DNA of 64,000 bases from Robertmurraya sp047302285 (GTDB lineage: Bacteria > Bacillota > Bacilli > Bacillales > Cytobacillaceae), in the NCBI RefSeq assembly GCF_047302285.1, contig NZ_CP154845.1, forward strand, positions 3,968,001 through 4,032,000. The letters are read 5' to 3'. The position numbers and the translations under genes are program-made. The notes beneath the pieces were generated by a model. That model made no database searches and had not been told where the DNA came from. It was given only the letters and a program-made list of their open reading frames with translations. Positions 33,687 through 42,829 of the stretch are shown piece by piece (the first letter of the stretch is position 1; every line of letters begins with the position of its first letter).

Positions 33687-33770
33687 AGCATACACCTCTT
33701 TCAAATATTTTTTTATGTATTATCAACACAGATATACATTCGTATTAATCTTTCCATTAAGTCGATCCAT

Positions 33771-34259
33771 TTAAACGCTCAATTGTTCTTGTCTTTTTTC
33801 CTTATATTTATTAACTAACATAACAGGAATATACCCCAATACCCCTCCAACAGTATTCAAAATCAAATCATCCACATCAAAGCTTCCAAACTTAAAAATA
33901 AGTTGAAGTAGTTCGAAAGTGAGACTTAGACAAAACGTTGCAAGGGTAATTCTTTTGAAACTATGAAACTTAGAGAACAATAACGGAAAAATAATACCAA
34001 AAGGAACAAATCCAAGGATATTTCCCGTTAAGTTTTCAACCCTTATATCGAAGTTGATGTCATTAGCAAAAAATAAATAATAGCCAATCGTTTTAAAGGG
34101 GATAAAATTGTGAGTATTCCATACGAATCCCTCATAACTAAAGGTAAAACGACTTATAATATCAGGAATACTCAAATACTTAAATAAAATAAGCCATGAG
34201 AGTATGAATAAGTAAAAGCCAAAAGCAATGGATAAGCATACTTTCATTATCTTTTTCAT
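33771..34259 (-). CDS. VanZ-family membrane protein
   Basis: A protein of 162 residues with about four membrane segments. VanZ landmarks are NFIPFKTIGYYLF, NLTGNILGFVPFGIIFPLL and FGSFDVDDLILNTVGGVLGYIP. The ATG chosen has AAGGAG 9 bp upstream. It follows a second VanZ-domain gene by about 20 bp, so this looks like a tandem duplication. VanZ proteins are linked to low-level teicoplanin resistance, but most roles are unknown. Confidence 0.85.
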   Translation of the reverse strand: MKKIMKVCLSIAFGFYLFILSWLILFKYLSIPDIISRFTFSYEGFVWNTHNFIPFKTIGYYLFFANDINFDIRVENLTGNILGFVPFGIIFPLLFSKFHSFKRITLATFCLSLTFELLQLIFKFGSFDVDDLILNTVGGVLGYIPVMLVNKYKEKRQEQLSV

Positions 34260-34278
34260 TAACACAGTCTCCTTCATT

Positions 34279-35043
34279 TTATATCGTTCTTCGGAATAAA
34301 CTCCCTTTTGATAACGTTATTGCACTGTTTATAAACTTTAAAAGCAAGAAACCAATAATAGCGCCAAAGGTATTCAATATGACATCATCAACATCAAACT
34401 GACCAATTTTTAGAGCAATTTGTAGAATTTCGATTGAAAAGCTGATTACGATTGAAGTAGCTATTATTTTTGACATTCCATTATATTTTTTAAATAACAA
34501 CGGAAGAAAAATTCCTAATGGTAAAAAAATTAATAGATTCCCTAATGTGTTATTAACGATAATATCCAAATTAAAACGATCTGATCCATTTAAGTATTCC
34601 AATGTATTTTTGAAAGGAATGACATTCGAGTTGTACTTTAAAAAATCAATAAAACCCTCTGAATCCATTGAAGCAATAACATATCTATTAAACGTATCAC
34701 CATTTATGTAATAGTCTGTAAGCCGAATGATGATTCGTTGAAATAGCAGCTTAAATAGAATAATAAACGAATAAAGACCAAATAAAATCCAAGTCCCGAT
34801 CTTAAATACTTTATAAAATGGAAATAAGGATTCTTGTAAACCATTTGTTAATTGTTTTTGTTCTCCGAAGCTTTCCAGTGCCTTTTGTGTTGCTTCATCC
34901 TTTGAGAATCCTTGCTCTATATATTCATTCTTCAACAAATATAGGTGATCTCTCATTTCATCGATGATGTCTCTTTTTTCTTCCTCCTCACAATTTAGGC
35001 TGACTGTAATTTCAGCAATATAGGATTCAATAGTTTTATCCAA
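34279..35043 (-). CDS. HAAS (permease-prefix) domain fused to VanZ membrane domain
   Basis: A protein of 254 residues. The N-terminal about 75 residues (DKTIESYIAEITVSLNCEEE, then KDEATQKALESFGEQKQL) form a HAAS-type signalling-accessory domain, often encoded next to PadR regulators. The rest has about five membrane segments with VanZ motifs (NVIPFKNTLEYL, NTLGNLLIFLPLGIFLPLL, GQFDVDDVILNTFG). The TTG start follows GGAGGG by 6 bp. It overlaps the end of the padR-like gene. Confidence 0.82.
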   Translation of the reverse strand: MDKTIESYIAEITVSLNCEEEEKRDIIDEMRDHLYLLKNEYIEQGFSKDEATQKALESFGEQKQLTNGLQESLFPFYKVFKIGTWILFGLYSFIILFKLLFQRIIIRLTDYYINGDTFNRYVIASMDSEGFIDFLKYNSNVIPFKNTLEYLNGSDRFNLDIIVNNTLGNLLIFLPLGIFLPLLFKKYNGMSKIIATSIVISFSIEILQIALKIGQFDVDDVILNTFGAIIGFLLLKFINSAITLSKGSLFRRTI

Positions 35044-35366
35044 GCCGTTCCCTCCGAACACACTTTAATTAGGTTATTAATTTGCTGCCATTCTGTTAAT
35101 TTCTTTTCTAATTCCCGTTTCCCATTATCGGTAATTCTGTAATATTTTCTTCTCCCGCCATTCTCAGCACTATCCCAATAGGACAGAAGCCAATCTTTAC
35201 CTTCAAGGCGTTTCAATGCAGGATACAACGTTCCCTCACTCATATTGTAGAGCTCATTACTATTTTGTTTTAACGTTTTAACAATTTCATAGCCGTACAT
35301 ATCTCGCTGATTTAAGAGGGATAGAAGCAAAATATCGATACTGCCCTTCATAATTTCTTTATCCAT
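34995..35366 (-). CDS. PadR-family transcriptional regulator
   Basis: A protein of 123 residues whose winged helix contains LLSLLNQRDMYGYEIVK, then SEGTLYPALKRLE and GGRRKYYRITDNGKREL, the PadR signature. The ATG follows AAGGTGG by 8 bp. It overlaps the next gene by 49 bp, more than usual for this pair. Its C-terminal tail after INNLIK looks unlike family members, so a recent frameshift near the 3' end is possible. It probably represses its own operon. Confidence 0.85.
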   Translation of the reverse strand: MDKEIMKGSIDILLLSLLNQRDMYGYEIVKTLKQNSNELYNMSEGTLYPALKRLEGKDWLLSYWDSAENGGRRKYYRITDNGKRELEKKLTEWQQINNLIKVCSEGTAWIKLLNPILLKLQSA

Positions 35367-35476
35367 CCTCACACCACCTTCTAATTTATTCCATTTACAT
35401 CGTATCACGTTGTTACCTCGTATCGCAAGGGTGTGTATTAAAAATTTGTTAGCCCTACTAAAATGGGTGCTGTTAA

Positions 35477-35698
35477 ATTACTAGTCCGTTATATCAGGGA
35501 GGGTACGTAAATATCGGGATTGTGTTTGAAAAGGAGTACCACTTAAGGGATACTTTTGAAAAATTACTCAATTTCCTCTTAGATAAAAATTGGCATTTAT
35601 CATCCTTAAAATATGCTATGGATATAGATGGAGAGCAGTGGATGGAGCACAAGATTGAAGATAATATGTTCCATATCCCCTTACTGAATGAGTATTAA
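35477..35698 (+). pseudogene. Gene remnant without a start codon
   Basis: An open frame of 73 codons between a TAA and a TAA has protein-like sequence (VFEKEYHLRDTFEKLLNFLL, then DGEQWMEHKIEDNMFHIPLL) but no usable start with a ribosome site. It looks like the 3' end of a decayed gene. The family is not recognised. Confidence 0.4.
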
Positions 35699-35720
35699 AG
35701 AAAAGGAATAAAAAAGCAAA

Positions 35721-35910
35721 AATAACAGGAAAATTTCCGCTTAATTAGCAAATATCATGAAAATGAACTGAATTAGCAGGAGAAATTCCTGTTATCGCTT
35801 CCAAAAACGTGAAAATAGGCGATTTTGGTCTTCATAAGCGGAAAAATTTCCGTTATTTACTCTCACATAAGCCCTAATGAGGCATTTAACGGAAATTTCT
35901 CCGCTTATTT
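35721..35910. repeat. Dispersed palindromic repeat, full copy B
   Basis: Same architecture as copy A near 16.8 kb: AACAGGAAAATTTCCGCTTA at the left, the shared core GCGATTTTGGTCTTCATAAG, CGGAAAAATTTCCGTTATT, and a right end ACGGAAATTTCTCCGCTTA. By eye the copies agree at roughly three quarters of positions, with the palindromic arms most conserved. Confidence 0.75.
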
Positions 35911-35914
35911 TCAG

Positions 35915-36003
35915 GTTAATAGATAGCAAACTTTCTATTCATTTGAAGAAGGCGTGGATTTTCCAGTTAATAGATAGCAAACCTTCTATTCATTTGAAAA
36001 AGG
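35915..36003. repeat. Tandem duplication of a 38-bp unit
   Basis: GTTAATAGATAGCAAAC is followed by TTCTATTCATTTGAA and AAGG twice, at 35915 and 35966, a 51-bp offset. The copies differ at very few positions, so the duplication is recent or maintained. Confidence 0.65.
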
Positions 36004-36032
36004 ATTGGATCATGGCTGATCCAATCCTTTTT
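35997..36032. terminator. Perfect 16-bp bidirectional terminator
   Basis: AAAAAGGATTGGATCA pairs with TGATCCAATCCTTTTT around TGGC. A and T runs on both sides allow termination in both directions. It ends the truncated uppP transcript. Confidence 0.8.
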
Positions 36033-36041
36033 CCCATTCTT

Positions 36042-36172
36042 TTAAATTCCAAATAACCCTAACTTTCTATTTAAGAATCCGTCGATATCAAAACCATACG
36101 TCCTCATCAATTCTTCATTCAACTCGTGTAAAAAGGTTTCAACCTCTGCCGTGATCGTTTCAATAGTCTTGA
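36042..36172 (-). pseudogene. 3' remnant of an unknown gene fused behind truncated uppP
   Basis: In a frame different from uppP the sequence reads ETITAEVETFLHELNEELM, then RTYGFDIDGFLNRKLGLFGI and a stop. It starts exactly where uppP stops resembling its family. It is most simply the C-terminal end of another gene, joined to uppP by a deletion. Confidence 0.45.
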
Positions 36173-36706
36173 AAAACCTGGCCATAGTGATAAACATTGA
36201 ATCAAACCAACAGCCAATGCTTGCTTATAACTAATTTGATCAACTGAAACAATTTGAGGATTTTTTGATCGAAAGAGATCGGCGATAATCATAAAAATCG
36301 CTCCAATCAATAAACCGATTAATACAGTTTTTGTCGTAAATAAATTTTTATCAATATAATCTTCAAACAGAACACCAAATACCCCTGCAGGAAGTAGGCC
36401 TACAATTATATGAGTAAGCTTGAGATGACTTGTTACTTCTTGACGTTGCTCGCCTTTTTTAAAAATGCGATTTAGACCTAAAAGATCAATAAACCGATCT
36501 TTGAATACAATTACAACAGCTAAAATAGAACCAAGCTGAATCACGATTTTAAATGTGTTGGCTGCTGATTGTCCTAAAAATTCAGTTGACTTTAACCACA
36601 TGTCATCAACAACAATCATATGACCTGTTGATGACACAGGGGCAAATTCTGTTAACCCTTCTACCAACCCAAGTATTATTGCTTTTAGTAATTCTATGAA
36701 ATCCAT
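36119..36706 (-). pseudogene. uppP: Undecaprenyl-diphosphatase UppP, truncated at the 3' end
   Basis: A family member of 195 residues where about 270 are usual. The N-terminal part is intact: LVEGLTEFAPVSSTGHMIVV holds the catalytic glutamates and the histidine. The protein follows the family up to QCLSLWPGFSR, then changes to LLKRSRQRL and stops. It lacks the SGST part of the second active-site motif and the last membrane helices, so it is probably inactive. UppP recycles the undecaprenyl carrier of cell-wall synthesis; an intact paralogue is expected elsewhere. Confidence 0.75.
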
Positions 36707-36803
36707 TCCGTTGACTCCTTACCATTCGTATGCTAATTAGTTGTTAAGACTTACCTTAGTATTTTTATGCTATTTCAAGTCAAAGTATAGTTACATTAAC
36801 ATT

Positions 36804-37373
36804 TCAAATAGTAGAAGCAATATAATAAAAGGTAACGAATATGATGACCAATGCGAGGACTATTCCGATCGCAATCGCCAATAGATTTGTCTTCCAAGTA
36901 TGGCCTTTGAAATCTTGTACTGAGGTGGAACGATCCACTTTTTTGAAGTGAATCATCATTCCTATATTCAGAAACAGCAGTATGAAAAATATGATCACGA
37001 CCATGAACTTAAGGTCTACTTGAAAAACAAGATCTGTTCCAAACCAATAAGAATTGAAAAAGAACAAACCGCTTAATATTAACTGCCAAACATTGCTTAC
37101 TTTTCGCTGTTTAGACCACTCTTTTCCCATTTTTTGTTTTTCATATATGGCGATCTTTTCATAAATCGAAATGATTGATTTCGTAGAATCCCCCTTAATA
37201 AAACCGTAAATTGCTTGGATAAGTATTATTCCTCCAAGGAAAATATACATATGTGAGATGGTAACTGTAAAACTACTAATAATCATTAAATAGATGATCA
37301 TTACTACCACCATCACAAAATTTGTAATCGCAACCTGTTTCATCCTCATGCTTCTTAATTCTGTAAATTCCAT
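36804..37373 (-). CDS. Membrane protein of unknown function
   Basis: A protein of 189 residues with four probable helices arranged in two pairs (about 15-60 and 95-185), separated by a charged cytoplasmic stretch (IYEKIAIYEKQKMGKEWSKQ). There is no recognised family. The ribosome site is GGAGGGAGAGGGG. Confidence 0.65.
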   Translation of the reverse strand: MEFTELRSMRMKQVAITNFVMVVVMIIYLMIISSFTVTISHMYIFLGGIILIQAIYGFIKGDSTKSIISIYEKIAIYEKQKMGKEWSKQRKVSNVWQLILSGLFFFNSYWFGTDLVFQVDLKFMVVIIFFILLFLNIGMMIHFKKVDRSTSVQDFKGHTWKTNLLAIAIGIVLALVIIFVTFYYIASTI

Positions 37374-37470
37374 GTCCCCTCTCCCTCCATTCTTCGCACC
37401 TTTGCTCGTTCATCTTTTTATCCGTCTTGCTGTTGATAAGCTGTGGAAAAAGGGCAAAACGATTTTGAGC

Positions 37471-38976
37471 CTAGCGAAATCCCTCTTGCTCCAAAAACGT
37501 CTCTGCCACCTCTCTAGAGCTTTTTCCTTCAACATTTACCTCATAATTCATTTTTCTCATTTCATCATCGCTTATTTTTCCTGCCAATTTGTTTAAAGCA
37601 GAGACAATCTCTGGATAGTTCCGAGCGGTCTCCTCTCTCAATAAAGGTGCACCTTGATATGGCGGGAATAAAAGTTGATCATCTTCTAACACTTTCAGTT
37701 CGTATTGTTGCAACTCACTATCTGTGGAGTAGGCGTCTACCAGATTTATCTCACCTGATTCAACTGCTACATAGCGTAATTTCGGTTCCATTGTGACAAG
37801 ATTAGGAAGTGTTATCCCGTAAAGCGATTGAATTCCTACATAACCGTCTTCCCGATCAGAAAATTCCAATGTAAAACCAGCGTTAAGTTGATCTTCAATT
37901 CCCTTCAAATCAGAAATGCTTTCCAGCCCAAATTGCTCTGCTACATCACTCGGCACTGCTAAAGCGTAAGTATTGTTATACTGCATCGGTTCAAGCATCA
38001 CCATATCGAACTTTTCTAACATCCCGTCTTTTGCCTGCTGGTAAACTTCTTCACTCTCCGTGCTAATAGCTGTTTCTTTTAAAAACTCTGAAATCGCCGT
38101 TCCTGTGAATTCGGGATAAATATCAATGTCTCCAGAATCAAGAGCATTAAAGACGAAAGAGGTTTTTCCTAGACCTGGCTTTAATTCCACTTGCAAATCG
38201 GTATCGTCTTCAATAAGGATTTTATACATATTAATTAAAATTTCTGGTTCTGATCCCAATTTTCCAGCAATCACTATTTTCTCGTCCTTTTGCCCAATTA
38301 ACGGTGCTACAATGAGGATAATCGCCAATAATGCTATTGCACCAACTGAAACAATCGCTTTTTTATAGGAAATTTTCTCAAATATTTTTAGTAAAAGGTC
38401 AAACAGAATTGCAAGCAACGCTGCTGGTATGGCCCCAAGTAAAATCAATTGAGGATTATTTCGATCAATACCTAAAAGGATGATATCTCCTAGTCCTCCA
38501 GCACCAATCAACGCAGCCAAGGTAGCCGTTCCTACGATTAATACCATTGCTGTTCGGATTCCAGCCATAATAACCGGCATGGCTAAGGGCATTTCCACTC
38601 TCAGCAATCTTTTTCGGGAATTCATCCCCATGGCTCGTGCTGCCTCGATTAATGATGGATCGACTTCTTTGATCCCGGTATAGGTGTTTCTCAAGATCGG
38701 CAGCAATGCATATGCTACTAGCGCGATCGTTGCCGGTACCCTTCCAATACCGAACAACGGAATGAGAATCCCCAATAGTGCTAACGAAGGGATCGTTTGG
38801 ATGACTGAAGTGATACCGATAATTCCTTCTGCGATTTTTTTATGCCTCGTAATATAAATCCCTAGAGGAATCGCAATTACAACCGCAAAGAAAAGGGCAA
38901 TAAAAGAAAGCTCGATATGCTCCAATAGTGCACTCAATAATTGACTTTTTCTATCTTGAAATATTTCTATCAGCAT
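37471..38976 (-). CDS. opuFB: Compatible-solute ABC transporter, permease fused to substrate-binding protein (OpuFB-like)
   Basis: A protein of 501 residues. Residues 1-210 are a ProW/OpuBB-type permease with six helices and the coupling loop EVDPSLIEAARAMGMNSRKR. After a further helix, residues from about 230 form a choline/betaine-type binding domain beginning KIVIAGKLGSEPEILINMY and ending MNYEVNVEGKSSREVAETFL. A permease-binding protein hybrid with a separate ATPase is the OpuF architecture described from Bacillus infantis. It likely imports glycine betaine or related osmoprotectants. It lies 4 bp after the ATPase gene. Confidence 0.85.
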   Translation of the reverse strand: MLIEIFQDRKSQLLSALLEHIELSFIALFFAVVIAIPLGIYITRHKKIAEGIIGITSVIQTIPSLALLGILIPLFGIGRVPATIALVAYALLPILRNTYTGIKEVDPSLIEAARAMGMNSRKRLLRVEMPLAMPVIMAGIRTAMVLIVGTATLAALIGAGGLGDIILLGIDRNNPQLILLGAIPAALLAILFDLLLKIFEKISYKKAIVSVGAIALLAIILIVAPLIGQKDEKIVIAGKLGSEPEILINMYKILIEDDTDLQVELKPGLGKTSFVFNALDSGDIDIYPEFTGTAISEFLKETAISTESEEVYQQAKDGMLEKFDMVMLEPMQYNNTYALAVPSDVAEQFGLESISDLKGIEDQLNAGFTLEFSDREDGYVGIQSLYGITLPNLVTMEPKLRYVAVESGEINLVDAYSTDSELQQYELKVLEDDQLLFPPYQGAPLLREETARNYPEIVSALNKLAGKISDDEMRKMNYEVNVEGKSSREVAETFLEQEGFR

Positions 38977-38980
38977 TTTG

Positions 38981-39934
38981 TTAGACTCCTTCCCTCAATA
39001 GATTCGCAGATACATATTTCATGACAGCACTGCGATTTATGGAGCCAATGTATTGACCTTCTTTTTCTATGATCACTTTATCGTGTTCTGCTAATATATC
39101 CACGATCTCTTTCAATGGAGTCGATACAGATGCTACTACTTGATTGGATGATTTTGCAGAATCTAGTGGTTCCATTAATTCTTCCAAGTTAAAGATATTT
39201 AACACTTTTCCGTATTTATCACCAACAAATTCTTTCACAAAATCTTCGGCAGGATTTGTGACAATTTCCTGGGGAGTCCCGATTTGAACGATTTTCCCTT
39301 CCCTCATGATACAGATACGATCTGCTAGTTTCAGAGCTTCTTGCATATCATGGGTTACAAACACCGTTGTTTTTTTGAGATTTTTTTTCAAAGCTAACAT
39401 ATCATCCTGAAGCTTTTCTCTGCTAATTGGATCTAGTGCACTGAAAGGTTCATCCATTAAGATAATTTCAGGATCGGCAGCAAGGGCACGAATCACCCCA
39501 ATTCGTTGTTGTTGGCCACCTGATAGTTCACTTGGTTTCCGATGAGCATATGTATGATAATCTAATCCCACCATATCCATCAGTTCATGAATTCTTGCTT
39601 TAATTTGTTCTTTTTTCCATTTCTTCATTTCAGGGACAATCGCAATATTCTCTTCAATTGTCATATGTGGAAAAAGGGCAATTTGCTGTAGGACATAGCC
39701 AATATTCCATCTTAATTCATGAATGTCATATTCACTTATTTTCTTCTCATTGATATAAAGTGTCCCGTCTGAAAGTGGAATCAGTCTATTAATCATTTTC
39801 AAGGTCGTTGTTTTCCCACAACCACTTGGTCCAATCATGACAAAAAATTCGCCTTGATGAATCTCTAAGTCCAACGAGTTAACAGCAACTGAACCTTCAA
39901 AAAATTCTTTCGTTACATTTTCGAATCTAATCAT
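38981..39934 (-). CDS. opuFA: Compatible-solute ABC transporter ATPase with CBS domain (OpuFA-like)
   Basis: An ATPase of 317 residues. Walker A is GPSGCGKTT, the signature LSGGQQQR, Walker B LMDEPFSALDP and the H-loop VTHDMQEA. The C-terminal part (from about 240) includes one CBS-like segment (VVASVSTPLKEIVDILAEHD, then IGSINRSAVMKYV), as in OpuCA-type regulators of osmotic uptake. It precedes the fused permease gene in a two-gene operon. Confidence 0.88.
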   Translation of the reverse strand: MIRFENVTKEFFEGSVAVNSLDLEIHQGEFFVMIGPSGCGKTTTLKMINRLIPLSDGTLYINEKKISEYDIHELRWNIGYVLQQIALFPHMTIEENIAIVPEMKKWKKEQIKARIHELMDMVGLDYHTYAHRKPSELSGGQQQRIGVIRALAADPEIILMDEPFSALDPISREKLQDDMLALKKNLKKTTVFVTHDMQEALKLADRICIMREGKIVQIGTPQEIVTNPAEDFVKEFVGDKYGKVLNIFNLEELMEPLDSAKSSNQVVASVSTPLKEIVDILAEHDKVIIEKEGQYIGSINRSAVMKYVSANLLREGV

Positions 39935-40081
39935 AGAATGATTTCTCCTTGTTTGTATTTACATTCCATATTTTTCATTTTCCCATATTTTTGAACGAGG
40001 ATAAAATAATTTCACTTATCTAGAATTCATCAACTTTTATTATTTGTCCAGGGACACCTTCTCATTACTTGCAAAAGAAAA

Positions 40082-40118
40082 ACACCTCTAATTGTTAAAT
40101 TCTTAACAACTAAGGTGT
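40082..40118 (-). terminator. Intrinsic terminator of the def operon
   Basis: ACACCT/AGGTGT and inner GTTAA/TTAAC form the stem, followed on the minus strand by TTTTCTTTT, 7 bp after the deformylase stop. Confidence 0.65.
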
Positions 40119-40124
40119 CATTTA

Positions 40125-40691
40125 TTAACCCAAACTTTCAATCATTACATTGTCTGGCAGTTTATACGGATGATCTTGGTTGATTCTGTCATAGAACATC
40201 ATTCCGTTTAAGTGGTCGATTTCATGTTGAAAAATGATTGAACCATACCCTTTAAATTTCAAAATCACTTCTTGTCCATCGATGTCATAGGCTTTTACCT
40301 TAATCCTTTCATATCTCGGAACAAATCCCTGTACCTCTTTATCAACTGAAAGACATCCTTCTCCTTGAGGCAAATAAATCATATTAACTGAATGACTGAT
40401 GATCTTTGGATTAATCAGCATATATTCCTTCTCATCAAAAAATGCAGCAAACATTCGTTTGTTTAGTCCAATTTGATTGGCTGATAACCCCACGCCTGGA
40501 CGTAAATGATACTTTTTTGAAATGGTCGGATCTTGACTGTTCTTCAAATATTGAAGCATACATAGCAAGACATCCCTATCTTCTTTCTCGATCGGAATAT
40601 CAAGTTCCTCTGTCTTCTTGCGCAATATAGGTGAGCCATCTTTAACGATATCTTTCATGGTAATCATGTATTGTGAATGAAACTTACTCAT
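40125..40691 (-). CDS. def: Peptide deformylase
   Basis: A protein of 188 residues that removes the formyl group from new proteins. All three family motifs are present: GVGLSANQIG, EGCLSVD (metal-binding cysteine) and FQHEIDHLNG (two metal-binding histidines and the catalytic glutamate). The start follows AAAGAGG by 8 bp. It lies 14 bp downstream of a DHFR-like gene on the same strand. Confidence 0.95.
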   Translation of the reverse strand: MSKFHSQYMITMKDIVKDGSPILRKKTEELDIPIEKEDRDVLLCMLQYLKNSQDPTISKKYHLRPGVGLSANQIGLNKRMFAAFFDEKEYMLINPKIISHSVNMIYLPQGEGCLSVDKEVQGFVPRYERIKVKAYDIDGQEVILKFKGYGSIIFQHEIDHLNGMMFYDRINQDHPYKLPDNVMIESLG

Positions 40692-40705
40692 AATCGGTAC
40701 CTCTT

Positions 40706-41239
40706 TTACTTTTTTAATTGATAATGTAATTCGACAAATTGGTTAAAGTTCCTCGTTCCTATTAAAGTGAGTTCTAATTGATAATCTCCCCCTTTAAATA
40801 ATGGGATTCCTTCACCTATTATAGTAGGAGCTACTGTTATGAAAAACTCATCAATTAATTTTTCTTTTATAAAATCATGGAGTAGTTCTCCACCACCAAC
40901 GATCCAAATATTTTTACCTTTTTGTTCTTTTATTTCATTAATAAATTGAGTTACATCTCCGTTTACAAATGCGACATCTTCTGTATCATTAATCTGCGAT
41001 CTTGTAAATACATAGCATTTCTTATCTTTGTAGGGAAATTCTTTTATACCTTGCTCCATCACCCAATCATAGGTCCGTTTTCCCATAATAACCGTGTCGA
41101 TCGTTTCATAAAACTGTGAGTAACCGTTATCTCCCTCGCCTTCAACCTTAAATAGCCATTCAAGAGAATCATCTTTTGTAGCGATATAACCATCTAAACT
41201 TGTCGCAATAAATAACACTACATTTCTTTTTTCGCTCAT
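40706..41239 (-). CDS. Dihydrofolate-reductase-like protein (RibD C-terminal domain family)
   Basis: A protein of 177 residues. Motifs are VVLFIATSLDGYIATKDDSL, then TVIMGKRTYDWV and IWIVGGGELLHDFI, typical of the single-domain RibD_C/YyaP-YwjB group. It probably uses NAD(P)H; the substrate is unknown and may not be dihydrofolate. It lies between the DUF817 gene and def in a short operon. Confidence 0.87.
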   Translation of the reverse strand: MSEKRNVVLFIATSLDGYIATKDDSLEWLFKVEGEGDNGYSQFYETIDTVIMGKRTYDWVMEQGIKEFPYKDKKCYVFTRSQINDTEDVAFVNGDVTQFINEIKEQKGKNIWIVGGGELLHDFIKEKLIDEFFITVAPTIIGEGIPLFKGGDYQLELTLIGTRNFNQFVELHYQLKK

Positions 41240-41250
41240 AATTTCTCCTT

Positions 41251-42075
41251 TTAATGACCAGATTCTTTTCCTTTAATTAATTTTAACGTCGCGACAATCA
41301 AAAAGCTAACAATCACTAACAGCAACCATGAACTGACTTTTCCAAGATGGACGAGGCTCCATGCCTTCGTTTGATTTGGATATTGCCAAGCTTCAAAGAA
41401 GGTGGCGATATTTTCCGCTACCCATATAAAGAAGCCAATGAGGACAAAAGAAAGAGCAAGTGGCATCCGGTACTTTGTTCTGTTGATCTGGTATATCACG
41501 GATGATTTCCAAAAGACAATTAAGACGAGAACAGATAACCACCAGCGGATATCGATCCAATAATGGTGAGTAAAGAAATTAAAATAAATGGCTGCAGCAA
41601 GTGGGACAACGATGTAAAATGATGGCCATCTCACCAATTCCACGTTAAGCCTTCTCCACGCCTGACAAAGATAACTCGCTACACTTGCGTACATAAACCC
41701 ACTATATAATGGGACGCCAAAAATTTTGAAAAAACCTTCCTCTGGATACGACCAGGATCCCATATGCACCTTAAATAATTCAAGGGCAAGCCCAATAATG
41801 TGAAACAAGGTGATCACTTTAAGTTCATCCCTTGTTTCCAGTCCAGAGCGGACCATCCACCACTGCATCAATAGACAGATAAGAAGAAGCCAATCATATC
41901 GTGGGAGAAATGGCAGAGGGACGAGTTGTGTAATCGCCAAAGAGGCAAAAATAACGACAGGGAATAAACATGATAATGCCTGTTCCCAACCAAAACGGAC
42001 GAGTTGCATAATGGCTCTTGAGATTTGCGCCTTAAACGTTTTCTGTTGAGACTCCTTTTGAATGATTACATTCAT
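41251..42075 (-). CDS. DUF817-family membrane protein
   Basis: A protein of 274 residues with about eight membrane segments. It follows the DUF817 pattern: RFGWEQALSCLFPVVIFASL, LELFKVHMGSWSYPE, GVPLYSGFMYASVASYL and WVAENIATFFEAW. Function unknown. It is separated by 48 bp from the HTH gene upstream. Confidence 0.85.
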   Translation of the reverse strand: MNVIIQKESQQKTFKAQISRAIMQLVRFGWEQALSCLFPVVIFASLAITQLVPLPFLPRYDWLLLICLLMQWWMVRSGLETRDELKVITLFHIIGLALELFKVHMGSWSYPEEGFFKIFGVPLYSGFMYASVASYLCQAWRRLNVELVRWPSFYIVVPLAAAIYFNFFTHHYWIDIRWWLSVLVLIVFWKSSVIYQINRTKYRMPLALSFVLIGFFIWVAENIATFFEAWQYPNQTKAWSLVHLGKVSSWLLLVIVSFLIVATLKLIKGKESGH

Positions 42076-42123
42076 GTGCCGCTCCCCCTGTCCAAATTCA
42101 GCAAATCGTTATGATTCATTTCC

Positions 42124-42336
42124 CTATTCATCATCACTTCGGTACTCTAAAATATCTCCAGGCTGACAATCTAAAGCCTGACATATTCCTTCTAAAGTTG
42201 AAAATCGAATCGCTTTCGCCTTTCCATTTTTTAAAATCGACAGGTTCGCCATTGTGATTCCAACCTTCTCTGAAAGTTCTGTTACACTCATTTTCCTTTT
42301 TGCCAACATCACATCAATATTGATTATAATTGCCAT
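42124..42336 (-). CDS. Small XRE-family helix-turn-helix regulator (YozG type)
   Basis: A 70-residue protein that is almost only the Cro/CI helix-turn-helix: KMSVTELSEKVGITMANLSI, then STLEGICQALDCQPGDIL. The ATG follows GAGGTGA by 6 bp. It lies 10 bp after a DUF2975 membrane-protein gene. This pair occurs widely in Firmicutes, and the membrane protein may modulate the regulator. Confidence 0.87.
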   Translation of the reverse strand: MAIIINIDVMLAKRKMSVTELSEKVGITMANLSILKNGKAKAIRFSTLEGICQALDCQPGDILEYRSDDE

Positions 42337-42346
42337 TGTTCTCACC

Positions 42347-42829
42347 TCAGACCGTTAAATCATTTTCAGATTTTATATCGATAGCTTCTTGTAAAAGCCT
42401 TTGCAGTACCGCCGCAAAAACAGCGATTACCATGGAAGCAAAAATTATGACCATGCCAATTAAAATAACCCCAGGTGCGTCATCTGCTTCTGCTAAAAGA
42501 TAGAACAGTGGCATTCCAACGACAAATAAGCTACTAATCGTAATCGCACATTTTTTTATCTTCTTTAGAGCTTCAACGGAAATTTGTGAGAATGCATGAT
42601 TCTGATCAATATACTGTAGCAATCTAAAAGCCTGATAAAGCGCAAAGTAAAATGGAATAGCTGCTGCATATAAAATCAGAAACACTAAATACTTTAAATA
42701 CGTATGATCTGGATATAGCTCTGCCATGTAGTTCCCCACTGCCGGAACGACAAATATGCACAATGCCAGAATGGGAATTCCAATCAGTATGACAGCGAGT
42801 TTTAAAAATAGCGTTGAACCTTGTTTCAT
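42347..42829 (-). CDS. DUF2975-family membrane protein
   Basis: A protein of 160 residues with four membrane segments. It begins STLFLKLAVILIGIPILALC and has ISVEALKKIKKCAI in the central loop, the DUF2975 pattern. It is the first gene of a two-gene operon with the small HTH regulator. Role unknown. Confidence 0.87.
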   Translation of the reverse strand: MKQGSTLFLKLAVILIGIPILALCIFVVPAVGNYMAELYPDHTYLKYLVFLILYAAAIPFYFALYQAFRLLQYIDQNHAFSQISVEALKKIKKCAITISSLFVVGMPLFYLLAEADDAPGVILIGMVIIFASMVIAVFAAVLQRLLQEAIDIKSENDLTV

